A DNA stretch of 64,000 nucleotides from Ciona savignyi (GCA_000149265.1 CH002951.1:392336-456335), one strand, 5' to 3'; shown: positions 13,601 to 25,202, counted from the first letter of the stretch. Notes: generated by a model not told the origin, from the sequence alone. Numbers and translations: made by a program.

Positions 13601-15081
13601 CTTCCTATACAATAGATATCGACGAATGTGCTGAAGGGTTAATGCACTGCTTACCAAATCAGATGTGTTTTAATAAGCGTGGTTCAGTGACATGTATCAA
13701 CACCCCATGCCCCCCATCTTATGTGAGAGTCTCCTCCAATGGGTAAGTAGCGAACGACTTAGTTGTTAAAAAAATAGTGGGTAGGACCATAATCAAAAGT
13801 GGATTCGAAACCAGTCACATTATGCTTGTCTGTGTGTACATTGTTGAATTCCATGTTGAATTTGTAAAACAAAAGTTCAAGTAACGTCTTTGTTGTACGA
13901 CACACTGAATTAGGTATGACAACTCAACTTAATACGCAGAGTTGCTTATTTCTACCAGGATGGCATTTTGCCTGATCCTCTTATATATATTTATGTTTTT
14001 GAGAATTGATAAAAAGGATCTGGCTGTTTATGTGCTTGACATTTTGTAAAAACTTAATTTCAACATCAAATCAATCTATTTTTTTACCAAATTAAGGATA
14101 TGATACTCATGATTTACACCCAAAACTTGGAAAACACTGAAAAAATATTACCTGTTTCTTTAGTTTTATTTGAATCTAGTAATCCGTTGAGTTTAGGTAA
14201 TGTCTGCTAAGTGCTTTGCCAAAGGACACAACTCTGTCGCCAGTGGCTGGTTTGTCTGCAGCACAATGACGTTTCAACCATTTTTGTTTTGGCATTTTGT
14301 ATGTAAACAAAATTTTATAATATTTTAACCCCTCAGATACTGCTTGAAGCAGTGTGTTGGGCGTAACTGCCACACCCAGCCGCGTTATGCAATCGAGTAT
14401 AAAACTGTTGCGCTTCCATTCGGTATCGGTGCAAACCAAGACCTTGTACGACTCGCTGTGTACACAAGCGATGACCAACTGCATAGAAATACCAGGTATA
14501 ACATACACAACAAAAATTGATAACTGTAACAACAAAATTGGTAACTGTAAGGTCATGCAAGTTTTAGTTTTGTGGTGATCAAGTACATACTCACAGTAGG
14601 CAATATTTAGAGCTATGATGTTTAATGTTTAGTAAACACTTTCCTTTAGGCAGTTATTTTGACAGATTTAAACATACCAGCTGACAATTTGTGTTTTGTT
14701 ATTTTATATATATATGGTGGTAATTATCACATTACTACAACGTCATCGTGTGGTGTTCTATATGTCCCCAAGTTTTCCCACTTTAGAGATGAACATGGAT
14801 ATTTTACCAAAAATGTGTTGAACCTTGCGTGTCCTACACGCTTACCTATGCTTCAATTCACACTAATTTTATTCAGGTTTGTGGCAAAGAACACTTTCCA
14901 GGGACCGTTTGACATTCGCACGTCAAACCACAAAGGTGTGGTGTATACCACTCGTGCACTGAACACAGCTCGCACCTACCACTTGGAAGCTCAGGCAACT
15001 TCTTTCACATATGACAACACACGTATCGAGTACCAGACTAAATTTATCATCTATATAAGTGTTGCCGGGCATCGCTTTTAA
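832..15081 (+). CDS. HMCN1: Hemicentin-like extracellular matrix protein, 3' part (5' end outside window)
   Basis: Hemicentins are very large secreted matrix proteins that hold tissues together at basement membranes. I joined 30 GT-AG exons in one continuous frame (about 1570 residues): 832-969, 1203-1329, 1605-1801, 2093-2227, 2520-2701, 3115-3343, 3572-3688, 4085-4217, 4496-4662, 4888-5059, 5203-5373, 5517-5687, 5794-5964, 6188-6358, 6713-6883, 7254-7400, 7681-7802, 8116-8253, 8559-8693, 9003-9168, 9441-9560, 9930-10064, 10326-10448, 10891-11022, 11400-11528, 11810-12109, 12828-12950, 13616-13742, 14337-14495, 14877-15081. Domain order (Ig, six TSP1, nidogen G2F, EGF, C-terminal module) is that of vertebrate hemicentin-1. 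The last two exons, with [19 protein letters not shown] and [14 protein letters not shown], match the hemicentin C-terminus as I know it. The von Willebrand A domain and most Ig domains must lie upstream of the window. HMCN1 versus HMCN2 cannot be decided here; the tunicate gene may be ancestral to both. Confidence 0.93.
4888..6883 (+). other. Hemicentin block of six thrombospondin type 1 repeats
   Basis: Six exons, one repeat each. The first is 172 nt and the other five are exactly 171 nt with phase-1 borders, so each is a movable unit. Every repeat starts with a (V/V-D)-N/D-G motif, then a W-x-x-W block and the CSxTCGxG or CSxSCGxG motif, then a conserved R-x-R-x-C region, and ends in the C-x-x-x-x-C pattern (for example [16 protein letters not shown]). 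Human hemicentin-1 also has six TSP1 repeats, which supports orthology. The WxxW tryptophans are typical sites of C-mannosylation (family knowledge). Confidence 0.92.
7254..9168 (+). other. Hemicentin nidogen G2F (G2 beta-barrel) domain
   Basis: Five exons (7254-7400, 7681-7802, 8116-8253, 8559-8693, 9003-9168) lie between the TSP1 and EGF blocks, where hemicentins carry the G2F beta-barrel shared with nidogen. Visible landmarks are [12 protein letters not shown] near the start, [40 protein letters not shown] and CPTGFLL near the end. In nidogen this fold binds perlecan and collagen IV; in hemicentin a matrix-binding role is assumed by analogy. Confidence 0.85.
9441..15081 (+). other. Hemicentin calcium-binding EGF block and C-terminal module
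   Basis: Eight EGF-like exons, each opening with a D-x-[N/D]-E-C type calcium-binding motif (DNNEC, DVDEC, DIDEC, DINEC) and mostly phase 1-1. The sixth EGF exon, 11810-12109, is 300 nt because it runs on into a proline- and threonine-rich linker (GLVRLPNN to [14 protein letters not shown]). The same linker position is found in human hemicentin. The last two exons encode the roughly 120-residue C-terminal module found in hemicentin and fibulins. The stop codon is at 15079-15081. No clear AATAAA lies close behind it; ATTAAA occurs near 15464. Confidence 0.9.
14183..14285 (-). mobile_element. Decayed SINE fragment in a hemicentin intron
   Basis: Similar to the central and tRNA-proximal part of the SINE seen at 42935-43223 and 52924-53212 (blocks like GTGCTTTGCCAAAGGACACAA), with many mismatches. 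It lies 50 bp upstream of the penultimate hemicentin exon. Antisense open frames in this area come from the SINE and the exon shadow. Confidence 0.6.
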
Positions 15082-17137
15082 ACGTGGTAGTTGGCAGCTC
15101 TAATTTCCCATTTCTTCAATGCATTTTGTGCCAAACCATGGTGAAATAATTTTTTGTCTAACCTAATATCTTCACAAAAACTGATTAGTTTTTGCCATAA
15201 TTTAGTTTATGTGTAGTATTGAAACAGTATTTTGTAGTTTCTGACTCTGTATATTAGTTGCGCACACCTGTACAGCATTATAAATAGCACCACTTGGTTG
15301 AATAAGGCTTTTTCTGTTTGTAAAATAGACACAGGTTAACAAAATTGAATGAGATTGGTCGATGGACAATGTTAGTCTGAGACACAGAGATAATGTGAGT
15401 AGGACTTTAAAAAAAACTATTCAATAGGTTGGACCATATATAATATGCATGTTTCTTATTTATATTAAAGAAAAAATGCAGCGGACGTTAACACACAGGC
15501 AATCGTTAGTTTACCTCGTGCCCACAGTCGGAATTCCAGACCTATTGCAGTGTCTGTATGTATTGACGATTTGCAGCAGTTTTAGAATTTTGCCATAGTT
15601 ACCAATAGTAGCAAGTGAGACAAATTATAAAATAGGAGCAGGAAACAGCAAACACACATCCCGTAAGCAAAATTGCATAGAAATGATTTCAAATTATACG
15701 ACATAAGGCCGTGAAAGATATTGTTCAGTGAAGCGCGTCAAGTACTGTGGGTGACCAGCATTAGACGGGGTGGACAAAAAAAAACATAATAAACCTTGAC
15801 ATTTGCCATAAACTGCCTATTTCGTAACTAAGTTCTAGAGCTAGACTAATAGCATCCTTCGGCGCAGGTTAAAGTATTTTGTTTATGTAAAACACGACTA
15901 GGCTACTGGAAACTCCAGCTGAGATACCATGCATAAAATGTTATCGTTCTCTTGTGGTCCTCATTCTTACTGGTCGTAAGTAGCAGACTAAAGAACATAA
16001 AGTAGCAGACTTCAAATAGCTAAGGTTTTGCAGGTAAACCAACACAATGCTCGTGTGTTTCTGCGGTTAAGGTGCGATTTCCTCGTTTAAAGTTGATTTT
16101 ACCCACAGACACAAAAGAAAGCATTTACTATCAAGACAACATCACTATTAAAAAACTTGGATTTATAATTGATTGCGACGGCAATAACACTTTTTATTGA
16201 TGACTGTTAAATTCCTGGCCATTTGATACTATTTCGACTGACATTTCAACGACGCGTTCCCAGTAGAGCTTACTGACAAAACAATAGACTACAATTTCCT
16301 GCTTATTTCAACCTACAATTTTTATATTCAAATTCGTTATGAGCTGGCGCTTAAAAGGAACAACTTTTTTAATTTAAGCACTAGAATCTTGGATATTTTG
16401 CAATGTACATGCAAAATAAGGTTTTGCATGTCCCAAATAAAATAAAAGTAGTAATAGTATGATATATGGACAAAAAATCTGAAAATATTCCGTGACGTAT
16501 AAAATAAGGAATATTACTGGCGGGTTACACCAAAGACAAAAGTTTAATATGCACCGACTTTAGCGATGTTAGCCTAAGGAAATGAAAAGATGTGTAAAAA
16601 TTTTGATCAATGACAGAAACTAAACGATTTCCTGTCCAGAATTTTTTACATCAATAAATCGAAATGGTTAACATGGCTATTAACCTTTGTCGAGTTGGGC
16701 CGTTGACAAAGCACGTGGCAAGAAGATTATTTTACTAATAAATCAATAATTCACACAAGGCGCAGTATATGTAAAGAATTCAATAGCTGTTCACGTCAAT
16801 ACGTACGAAGTTATAATTGCTTCCCGTTCTCCAGCTGCTGTTAAGTTTTGTTTAACCAAACGAGAGGTATAATCAAGGCATTATTCATAAGCGGGCATAC
16901 AGTTTATACTATTTCGAGTTAGCTAAAATATGCTTTAGATATAGAAACAATTGCGTTCAATTCGTCTAGGTACCATTGTATAGGTTACAACAGTAACAAA
17001 ACACTCTGCGTTTTGACAGTATGTAGACAGTTTTGCAAAATCAAAAGAAAAAAACGCACAAAGTCCCCAAACGTCGCCTAATGCCCTTAGGATTTCAGTT
17101 GGTAGATAAATTTCACATTTGTTGTAAAAGAAACACG
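15082..17137. other. Spacer between hemicentin and PHM
   Basis: About 2 kb, AT-rich. It contains a decayed SINE piece (15481-15570) and otherwise no recognisable gene. It should hold the hemicentin 3' end and the PHM promoter. No TATA or other promoter element could be assigned with confidence. Confidence 0.7.
15481..15570 (-). mobile_element. Decayed SINE fragment
   Basis: Matches the 3' half of the dispersed SINE (GTTAACACACAGGCAATCG and CTCGTGCCCACAGTCGG blocks) with several mismatches. Orientation follows the better copies, in which the tRNA-like head lies at the high-coordinate end. Confidence 0.6.
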
Positions 17138-20100
17138 ATGGAAACTTCCATAACAACCTGTATTTTGTTATGTTTTCTTTGCCAAAACTGCTACGGCTGG
17201 TTTGAGGATGTACAGGCTTCAATATTATCAATAATCGGATCTAACGAATTTGGAAAATATCATGAAACACAAGAAGAAACTGATTCCGCCGTTGATGGAG
17301 AGGACCTCTTGGAACTTGTCAACGACCCGAAGTCTTCGGAGATGGCTGAAACGGTTTTCAAAGACAGCGTTAAACAACGGTTAGTCAGCATTTCAATAAG
17401 GGAATAATCAATTTTGCATGCATTGCATAATGATGGTATTTAGCCTACCGTATAATGAAGTTAAAATCATAAATTTTTTAGTCAGTTTTATTTTGTTGTT
17501 TGTTTACAGTTCACCAGATTTTCATTGATAACATTTATACCCAATAGCATCCTTCAAGTATATACTTATGTAAGCGTCATTTTCTAATTTAAAGTAGACA
17601 AAATTGTTTAATTGAAAATGGATATATTTATTAAACGAAAATAAACATATTTAATTATGAAGCCTTCTTGGCTAAAAACAACGTTGTATCGTATTTGTAT
17701 TGAATTTGCATTAACAGCAAGTGTTTTTAGCGTGTCAACCGGAGAAGCAACCAAAAGATATAGTATGCACGTTCGAATGCCACATGTTACAATTCCAAAG
17801 GTAATCATAAATCAAACAAAAAATTTACCTTAATATGTGGTTTTATCTTAGGACGATACGTATTTGTGCACGAAAGCACATATGCCAACTGTCAACAGCA
17901 GCTTATATATCAGTAAGTTAAACCAATTTTCTGTTAAATAATTGTATTTCTATAACTCATTATGAAATACGATTCTAAAGTAGTTGAATGCCCACAGCCG
18001 GATACGTTCCCCACGCAACGCAGAACGTAGCCCACCATATGCTGTTGTTTGCATGTGGATCACCTGGCGATATGGATGCACCCGTGTGGTAAATGAACTA
18101 ATATGATTTTTTTATATATACATATTAACAACATATATATATATATATATAACATTTTAAATATCCTTATTTAGCCTATGTATACGTTTAGCTATCAATA
18201 TAAGCAGCGGCAAATCCAGATTTTATCTTGTTAATAAATTAAAGGAGTAACTCAAATTTTAGATCTGAGAATTTTTTGTACATGCGAAATCAAAACGTCA
18301 AACTAAAAAAACGTCGTTTATTTTTCATACATAAACATGACATAATAAACTTTTAATTGCTACGGTTTTACTGCGAATTAAAATAAATATTCAATATTAC
18401 ATTTATGTTGCAATTGCAATTCAACAAACTATAGGCTGCTTGGGTATCGCTTACTTCTTTTCCAATCCTGCTCACCGACCAGAATTAAACCAAATCGATA
18501 ACAAAAAAACGTTTAAGCTTATAACAAAAAACTGCAACAGATAGCCGTTGCCGAACATTTTTCCGCGATTTTCTCGTTATAAACTCGTAAGAATATGCAA
18601 ATAATATTTGTAAAATTCTAAACAAAAATGTGGTGTATTAAAAAAATTACTTATAAACAATTTTAAACGTAAATACAAAGCTATTTCTGCTATCGTATTA
18701 CATTCGAAAAAATAACTATATAATACGGCAAATTAAACAGTGTTTTATTTTTATTTAACGGTTACCTCAGCACCTAGTTAATGTTTTTAACTGATGTAAA
18801 AAACTTATTGAATATAATATGCAGAAATTACTTATTCCTTTTGGAGATTTAAAAAAACTTTGACTATAATTAGCGGTAATTCTGGAGCGATACGTGATGT
18901 CCACGCGTTCACATCAAGCCCCAGCTGGAGCTATAGATTTATCTGAAGTGCTACTGGCGTGAATTTAAATATTCAATTGAAACAGGGATTGTGGTAGTAT
19001 GTCATCGACTGCTGGAACAAGTGGGTTACCAACAGGGAGTATATGCACGGCGCACGAGAACCTTGTTTGGGCTTGGGCGAAAGATGCTCCTGCTTTTAAC
19101 CTCCCCCCTGGGGTAGGGTTTCGTGTGGGGCGTGGTACACCATTCCACTACCTGGTACTACAAGTTCATTTCAAGTCAAAGAAAGCTGCAAACGGTAAGT
19201 GGGCAAGGAAAGGTGTGGAAAGTGAGCCAACTTTTCGCATTTCGAATGACCTGTTTCATTCACTTACTAAGTAGCCCTAAACTGAGCCACATACATATCT
19301 GTACCAACATCCATCGCCCACATACACAAATCATGCTTAAACTAATGTAAGTTGAGTGTAACCGAGTAAAGTTGTTACCATTTAATTTACCCATTATTAA
19401 ATTAACACAGAGCTGTAACAACCACAGCTAATATAAAAAATTAGATTCTATTTTGTTTTTTTTCTCTTTAACTTATTATATTAGTAATCAAATTTGTCGA
19501 TTAATTTTAATACAAGTACAAAATAAGAAACATGCGCTATCTAGTTGGGACACTTAATTATGAAATGCACTATTGAATCGGCAGGAATATTTTTTACAAT
19601 AAAAAAGTTTAACGGTGAGCAAACAGACTATTTACTTTTTTATTTATTTATATAAATAATTCTGATATTTCAGCCAAAGGAACTGAACATATTGAAGTGA
19701 CAGCACTCGCAACATCGACCCCACAACCAAAAGTAGCTGGGATTTATATTGCGTCCACTTCTTACGAGTCGATTAAACCTAAAACAACTAGTAACTGGGA
19801 CATAGTTTGCCAGTAAGCATCGGTCATAGGCAGGCTCGCCTATGTTTTATACATTTACGTCCTTTTTTATTGTATAATTGTGTGTCTTTTTTAGGGGACT
19901 TATATTTACCCGCTAAATCAAAGACGGTATACTTTTTTACTTGCGCACAGATATTGTAGAAAAGATGGAAACCAGGATAAATATCGCAACATAAATTTGC
20001 TATTTGCAGGTACAAAGGCAACGTTGTAATGCATCCCTTTGCCTTTCGGACGCACACTCACAAGCTCGGAGTTCAAGTGATGGGGTTCAAAGTCAAGGAT

Positions 20101-20427
20101 GATAAATGGAGTCTCATCGGGCATAAGAACCCACAGCTTCCTGAAGCATTTTATCCGGTTAAGAATAAGAAGTTGGTGATAAAAAACGGAGATTGGGTGG
20201 TGAGTGGACAAACATTTTGGTTAGGAAAATGTGATAAAAAAAATTTGGCTGGAACTGTTATAAAGCTAAGGTGTTTTGTATAATTTATTTATGCTTTATT
20301 CGTATAGTTTACTGAAGGGAAAGCACATTTACACGTTAGCCTATTAAATGTTACATTACTGGTAACTGCTTAAAAACATTTTAATTTATCGGTTAGATAA
20401 GATTAGTTTAGTTTATGATTTTTACGT

Positions 20428-20476
<49 letters not shown>

Positions 20477-21923
20477 ATAAAAATTCGCACAGCATATATG
20501 CGCTTTTGCAGTAGGTGTGGGTCTAATTTGGAGGAAGTTTAAAGTTAAAATGGAGGAAGTTTAAAGTAAAATTCCACTTAATTTAAGAGTGTCAACTACC
20601 TTTTATTTGTAAAACTTATTTTGACGCTTATAGAAATACGACTACATGTACGACTATATATGTAAATAACGACTAACACACATGTATAAAAGTTCTAATT
20701 ATAACGAAACTTGATAATTTATTCGTTTTTAGACGTGTTCTAACTACTGTCGTTATTTTGCCATTTTTTTTCGTTTTCCAATTTTTTCGCTCGGATATTT
20801 CCTTCCTTTTTATATGAGGAGTTAAAGGGCTCGCTTGTGGTTCAGTTCACAAGGTTTGGGGATAGTGAAATGCTTTACCAATTTGTGACGTCTTTAAATA
20901 ACCAAAATGCTTTATACACGTGGTAAAAGTGTATTATAATTATTTTTTACATTTGGGGGGATTTTGGGGTTAAACTGGAAGCTTTTATATGAATATACTT
21001 ATTGTTTAGTTTTATTTAATAATTATTTAACTATTTTTTAATTTTAAAGTAAATTGTTTTTTTTTAGTTCTAAAATATCGAAAAACAAAAAATAATGAAC
21101 TAAAAATACCCAAACTTCAGAAAACATGCCGTCAACCACCGTCGTGTTAATATTCTTGGGATAACCATTTTGTGTTTACCAAGCAGACTGATTACCATTT
21201 TGAATAGGAAAGAGTTTTAGTGCCCTCCCCCCCCGAAATACTATTTAAAGTAGGTAAAGAAGATTTGCATCTTTTCTGTTCATGTTTAAATTGTCTATCT
21301 ATCTTGTCGGTTTTAATTTTTTAGCTTCTTTAAAGGGGATGTAATAGTGGATTATATTTGCTTTGGTATTTATATATTTTTTATTGACTGTCAAAGAATA
21401 ACCTGCAACGAAAGTGCGGAAAAACGAACATCGATCGTGCTTATATTCTTAAAGAGACATGAGAGGTGTAGGATAAGTGAGAGAATCTAAAAAATCCCTT
21501 TTTGTCAGTTTCCCCTGGGATGATTTAATTCCCCTGGAATGATTTACTTTTATTTTTGTTATTGTAGGTCTTTAGGGCACACTCTATACCCCAGGTTGAC
21601 ACTCTCTAGTATTTCATATGTAACTTTTATATTAGAAAAGCTGTAAGTATCCACTGAATGAATGCAACATCTGTCAGTTAAACGTTTGTCTAATCGTTTG
21701 TTTTATCTCCAAGGCTGCGAGGTGCGTTATGCATAACTTTCGAAACCGAACCACGTGGACCGGTGCAAAACACACAGACGAAATGTGTAACTTCTACTTC
21801 ATGTATTGGACTCCTCGTACGCCCAGTACTGAATTTCTACTGACAAGAGATTGTGGAAATGGATTCCAATGGGTGCATTGGAGAAATTACTTTAACACCG
21901 TGCCGAGCACTATTGGGTTGTAA
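17138..21923 (+). CDS. PHM: Peptidylglycine alpha-hydroxylating monooxygenase, single-function (PHM)
   Basis: PHM hydroxylates the alpha carbon of C-terminal glycine in peptide precursors, using copper, ascorbate and O2, in secretory granules; it is the first step of peptide amidation. Eight exons, all GT-AG and in frame: 17138-17379, 17731-17800, 17852-17912, 17998-18088, 18986-19194, 19674-19812, 20010-20199, 21714-21923 (403 residues). Residues 1-20 look like a signal peptide, followed by an acidic segment. All copper ligands are visible: His-His in AHHMLLF and His in LQVHF for CuH; His-x-His in FRTHTHKLG and Met in TDEMCN for CuM. GVGFRVG and NPQLPEAFYPV are typical of PHM rather than DBH or MOXD1. 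The reading stops right after the catalytic core, so no lyase (PAL) domain or membrane anchor follows, unlike vertebrate PAM but like insect PHM. AATAAA overlaps the stop codon (21922-21927), with another at 21989. Confidence 0.93.
18132..18151. repeat. (AT)n microsatellite in PHM intron 4
   Basis: About ten AT dinucleotides in a row. Likely length-variable between individuals. Confidence 0.9.
20430..20472. repeat. (TA)n microsatellite in PHM intron 7
   Basis: About 21 perfect TA units, the longest simple repeat in the window. It lies in the 1.5-kb intron before the last PHM exon. Confidence 0.95.
20530..20571 (+). repeat. Short tandem duplication in PHM intron 7
   Basis: The unit GGAGGAAGTTTAAAGT occurs twice with a 22-bp period and AT-rich spacer bases. 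No function is evident. Confidence 0.85.
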
Positions 21924-21988
21924 TAAAGTACAGTTCAGTTAAATGGTTGCATCGGTACCTGCTGACAGACACACAACTAATCACCTAT

Positions 21989-21994
21989 AATAAA
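21989..21994 (+). terminator. Poly(A) signal of PHM
   Basis: AATAAA 66 bp after the PHM stop codon, besides the copy overlapping the stop at 21922-21927. Which one is used cannot be told from sequence. Confidence 0.5.
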
Positions 21995-22320
21995 AAATTG
22001 TAAAGTGTTTAATATACATATAAACAATATGCTTAAACTAATTAATTATTAATTTTACATTTCTACTTTTTGATTTTTGGTGACATATACAAGAAATGTA
22101 TTTTTGTTCTGTTCCAAATTGAATATATGATGTTATTGAGTTACCTTTATCGATTTAATACTTTTAAGCCAGTATCAATATCTTGATTACTTTGGAGTGG
22201 TAGGCCTTTTCCAAAAACTGGTTAGGTTAATTAACATTAAAGTTAGGGCTTTCTTTCCTTGATCAGTCAAGTTTAAGACAGCTTTTTGGCTGTGTTCATT
22301 TCACCCAAAATAGTATAGCT

Positions 22321-22485
22321 CTGCGGATTAATGCGTTCTACTTAATAGAAGGAACGTCTTAACCATACACAACACACTGCAATAGCTCCCGTAACCCGCC
22401 AGTGAGCGAGGTAATATGACGATTGCCCGTGTGTGAACCCCCTTGTTTTTCCCATTCACGCGCGATTAACACGAATATCCTGTCC
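22321..22485 (+). mobile_element. SINE, 5'-truncated copy (no tRNA-like head)
   Basis: Covers the body and tail of the family: CTGCGGATTAATGCGTTCTA, then ACAACACACTGCAATAGCTC, then CGATTGCCCGTGTGTGAAC and the TATCCTGTCC end. It is moderately diverged from the best copies at 42935 and 52924, and in the opposite orientation. Confidence 0.85.
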
Positions 22486-22519
22486 CAATTGCTAGAAATA
22501 AAACTGAAAAGCGGCAGAT

Positions 22520-22571
22520 GTGTTTATCCATGGACAAAACCAGCAAGTGTGTTTATCCATGGACAAAACCA
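22520..22571 (+). repeat. 23-bp direct repeat, period 29
   Basis: GTGTTTATCCATGGACAAAA followed by CCA occurs twice with six bases between. This is a recent local duplication just downstream of the SINE. Confidence 0.9.
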
Positions 22572-23356
22572 AAATTTGAATACATGCATATTCACGTCGT
22601 AATAGCTGCCATATGAGAAAGTTTTAATCCAGCTTGTGAACTTCTCTCTCGGTGACATTCCGTCATGTTGAAATATCATTATTAGGTTTACGATTATAAC
22701 CACAGCTGTCGTACTTTGCCTATATAAGTTTATTTTACTTTTGCTTAAAGAAAGAAGAGGGCTGGACGCATTAAGAAAGATCTTGTATGTGACGATTACT
22801 GAGAGTTTATCTGGAATCTATGTCGTTTAAACATCTAACGATTTAACTCGCAATTGGTACTAAGTTAATTGCCTCAATTGCTCAATACAATTGATGTTAT
22901 AAAACTACTGAGGCGTTTATCGGCGAACTACAGGAGATCAGTCAAAGAGACATTTACGCAGAAAACCTCAATTAATTAGCGCACCTCCGAGAGTCGAGAT
23001 AGCGCGTAGGGAATCGCAGATCGCATCAGGTGTTGTAACCGGCTTACCTGTGCCTACAAGGAACAATCTAGCGAAATAGGCAGCAAACTGCAACGGCTCC
23101 CTACAGTGACAACAGCTTTCCTAACCCGACTTTTTTCTCCTTTAAGCCGTTTATCCAGGCTGTATGACACCTTGGGTATTTTTAATCTTCCGGGATAAAG
23201 AGGTCTATGCTATCTTAACACTACTGTTGCACATTTGATTTATTTGTTTGTTAAGTTATTTCAATACATGCTACTTTGCATTTATTTTAGCTTTTAAATT
23301 TAGTAAGAGCATTCGTTTAAGTCGGTTTTAACAAAGCAGAGACATTAACTTAATTA

Positions 23357-23456
23357 NNNNNNNNNNNNNNNNNNNNNNNNNNNNNNNNNNNNNNNNNNNN
23401 NNNNNNNNNNNNNNNNNNNNNNNNNNNNNNNNNNNNNNNNNNNNNNNNNNNNNNNN
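23357..23456. other. Assembly gap (100 N)
   Basis: Exactly 100 N, the usual placeholder for a gap of unknown size. Any 5' exon or promoter of the downstream transporter gene could be hidden here. Confidence 0.98.
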
Positions 23457-23741
23457 GCGAAAATGTCGTTAAATTGATACCAGAAACCTATGTTGTATAA
23501 ACCCCACGAAAATATAGCGCCTGTAATCCAACTAAGAGCACGTGTTATTTTGGTCGTTTTATAGTCGTTTTCCCACCCTCGGTTAAAACACGAGTACCCC
23601 ATCCTAAACCCCTTGGGCTGCGCAAAATTTAAGCAATTCGTGCGGGCAGATTTTGTAGACAAAGCAATTATTTCTCTACTCAAAAATAGTAAAAACATTC
23701 TTGTGAAATGAAATGTGTAAAGTACTTAGGACTCTTTTAAA

Positions 23742-25202
23742 ATGAAGATAAAACAAAAAATATCTGTTATCTCTGCTGTGATCGACACTGTGTTATTTGG
23801 AGGTGTGATCTTTGGTTGGCCTTCACTCGATTTCGTTTTGAAAGAAGAACGTTACTTTACGGAATATTGCAACGCAGAAAATACCACCAACATTAATGTC
23901 AATAATTCTGGTAACAACGACATTTTGCCACAATCGCGATGCACAAGTCAGGACATTGCCCTGAACTTGGTTTTTACCTTGTCGACTACAGTGGGGGGAG
24001 TTTCTACATTCCCGCTGGGTTATCTATTTGACCGTTTCGGAACTTGGAAGTTTCGCATAGTTGGAATAACCACATTTATCGTATCGTGTTCGTTGGTGGC
24101 TTATTCGTCACCGCAAGTGTCATGGTTAATTTACATAGCAATGCCACTTCTGACCATCAGCAGTTTTACTATATTGATCTCAAACACACCAATCGGTTAC
24201 TTCTGTAAATCAGCTCAGTCGACAATGATTGCGACAATTTGCGGTGCATTTGATTCATCGGCTGTGGTAATGGTTCTCATGAAAATAGCCTACCAGTGGG
24301 GAGCTTCAGTAAGCTATATATTTATATTCTACGGTGCTCTGTTATGTTTTTCAGTTCTTTATACTTTTGTGCTAATGCCGAAAATGCACGTACCGTTTTG
24401 CCCCGCCGAACATTTTCGCTATGGTCTAGTAGAATGCTGCTTATCTTGCGAAACTCCGGATGAAAACATGCGAAACGATGAGGATGAGAGAACATTGTCC
24501 AAAGCTGACGAAAACGTTATATATCCTGATTGTTCACCTCTCTTACAAAATCCAATGACTGGACAAGAAACATTTCTTTCATGCCTGAATGATTTTTCAT
24601 ACTGGTTCAATATTGTGTACCTTAGTATACTCCAGCTCCGACTTTTGTCGTTCTACGCCACGATGAATCAATGGCTCAGTACTCTGACCAAAGATGTGTC
24701 GGTCAAGAGCGCATATGTCACTGCATTTGGTTTTATACAATTAACTGGAGTTCTGTTTGCTCCATTTAGTGGACTAATGACCGATTTGATGACAAATTAT
24801 TATTTCAAGCATTCCACTATCTCCGTGAGTGCAGTTCGAAAACGAGGAATTTCTTTTACTATTGCATTCACAAGTTTAATTTCAACGTTATTCTCTGCTC
24901 TTGTACTAGTACCTGTTTTAGAGATACAATACATAACCTTTATTCTACAAAATGTAGCTAGAAGCTTTCTCTATGCTGGCCAAGGCTCGTTTATTGCAAC
25001 TACATTCCCGAGTCAACATTATGGAAAACTTAATGGACTGTCCATAGGGATAGCATCTTTAGTTTCATTACTGTCATACCCTTTAAACCTTTTAATACTA
25101 AACGTATTTAACAGTAACTTTTTGATCACGGATTCGGTATTTCTAATATTAACCGTGTTAACTTTCGTACACCCTTTTACATTATTTTGTCGAACAGGAT
25201 AA
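23742..25202 (+). CDS. SLC43-family major facilitator transporter (SLC43A3/EEG1-like), intronless
   Basis: The SLC43 family comprises LAT3 and LAT4 (facilitated transport of large neutral amino acids) and SLC43A3 (purine nucleobase transport). One open frame of 486 residues, near the 491 of human SLC43A3. The start contains GVIFGWPSLDFVLKEERYF, typical of SLC43 TM1 and the loop after it. That loop carries likely N-glycosylation sites (NTT, NNS). FPLGYLFDRFGTWKFR is the MFS motif after TM2, and a hydrophilic loop at about residues 220-285 separates the two six-helix halves. FATTFPS-like and FGKLNGL-like SLC43 signatures appear near residues 423-435. There are no introns, unlike vertebrate SLC43 genes. 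The frame is intact with its own AATAAA at 25314, so a working retrocopy or intron loss fits better than a pseudogene. TTAG at 23727 just before the ATG could be a splice acceptor for a 5' leader. Which SLC43 member it is closest to is uncertain. Confidence 0.85.
   Translation: MKIKQKISVISAVIDTVLFGGVIFGWPSLDFVLKEERYFTEYCNAENTTNINVNNSGNNDILPQSRCTSQDIALNLVFTLSTTVGGVSTFPLGYLFDRFGTWKFRIVGITTFIVSCSLVAYSSPQVSWLIYIAMPLLTISSFTILISNTPIGYFCKSAQSTMIATICGAFDSSAVVMVLMKIAYQWGASVSYIFIFYGALLCFSVLYTFVLMPKMHVPFCPAEHFRYGLVECCLSCETPDENMRNDEDERTLSKADENVIYPDCSPLLQNPMTGQETFLSCLNDFSYWFNIVYLSILQLRLLSFYATMNQWLSTLTKDVSVKSAYVTAFGFIQLTGVLFAPFSGLMTDLMTNYYFKHSTISVSAVRKRGISFTIAFTSLISTLFSALVLVPVLEIQYITFILQNVARSFLYAGQGSFIATTFPSQHYGKLNGLSIGIASLVSLLSYPLNLLILNVFNSNFLITDSVFLILTVLTFVHPFTLFCRTG

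Larger units (their letters stand above)
21924..23741. other. Spacer between PHM and the SLC43-like gene, with assembly gap
   Basis: Contains the PHM poly(A) signals, a SINE copy (22321-22485), a 23-bp direct repeat and 100 N at 23357-23456. No coding exon was recognised. The stretch after about 22740 is richer in GC than its surroundings and could hold the promoter of the downstream transporter gene, but no element is clear. Confidence 0.65.

Noticed and set aside
14176..14560. Minus-strand open frames
   Set aside because: Shadow of the penultimate hemicentin exon plus a decayed SINE.
17608..17808. Minus-strand frame in PHM
   Set aside because: Antisense shadow of PHM exon 2 and its intron.
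23354..23698. Minus-strand frame running into the gap
   Set aside because: A large part of it is N, and the rest has no domain.
23742..25202. SLC43-like gene as a processed pseudogene
   Set aside because: The frame is full length and intact with conserved motifs, its own poly(A) signal and no visible poly(A) tract; a functional gene is more likely.
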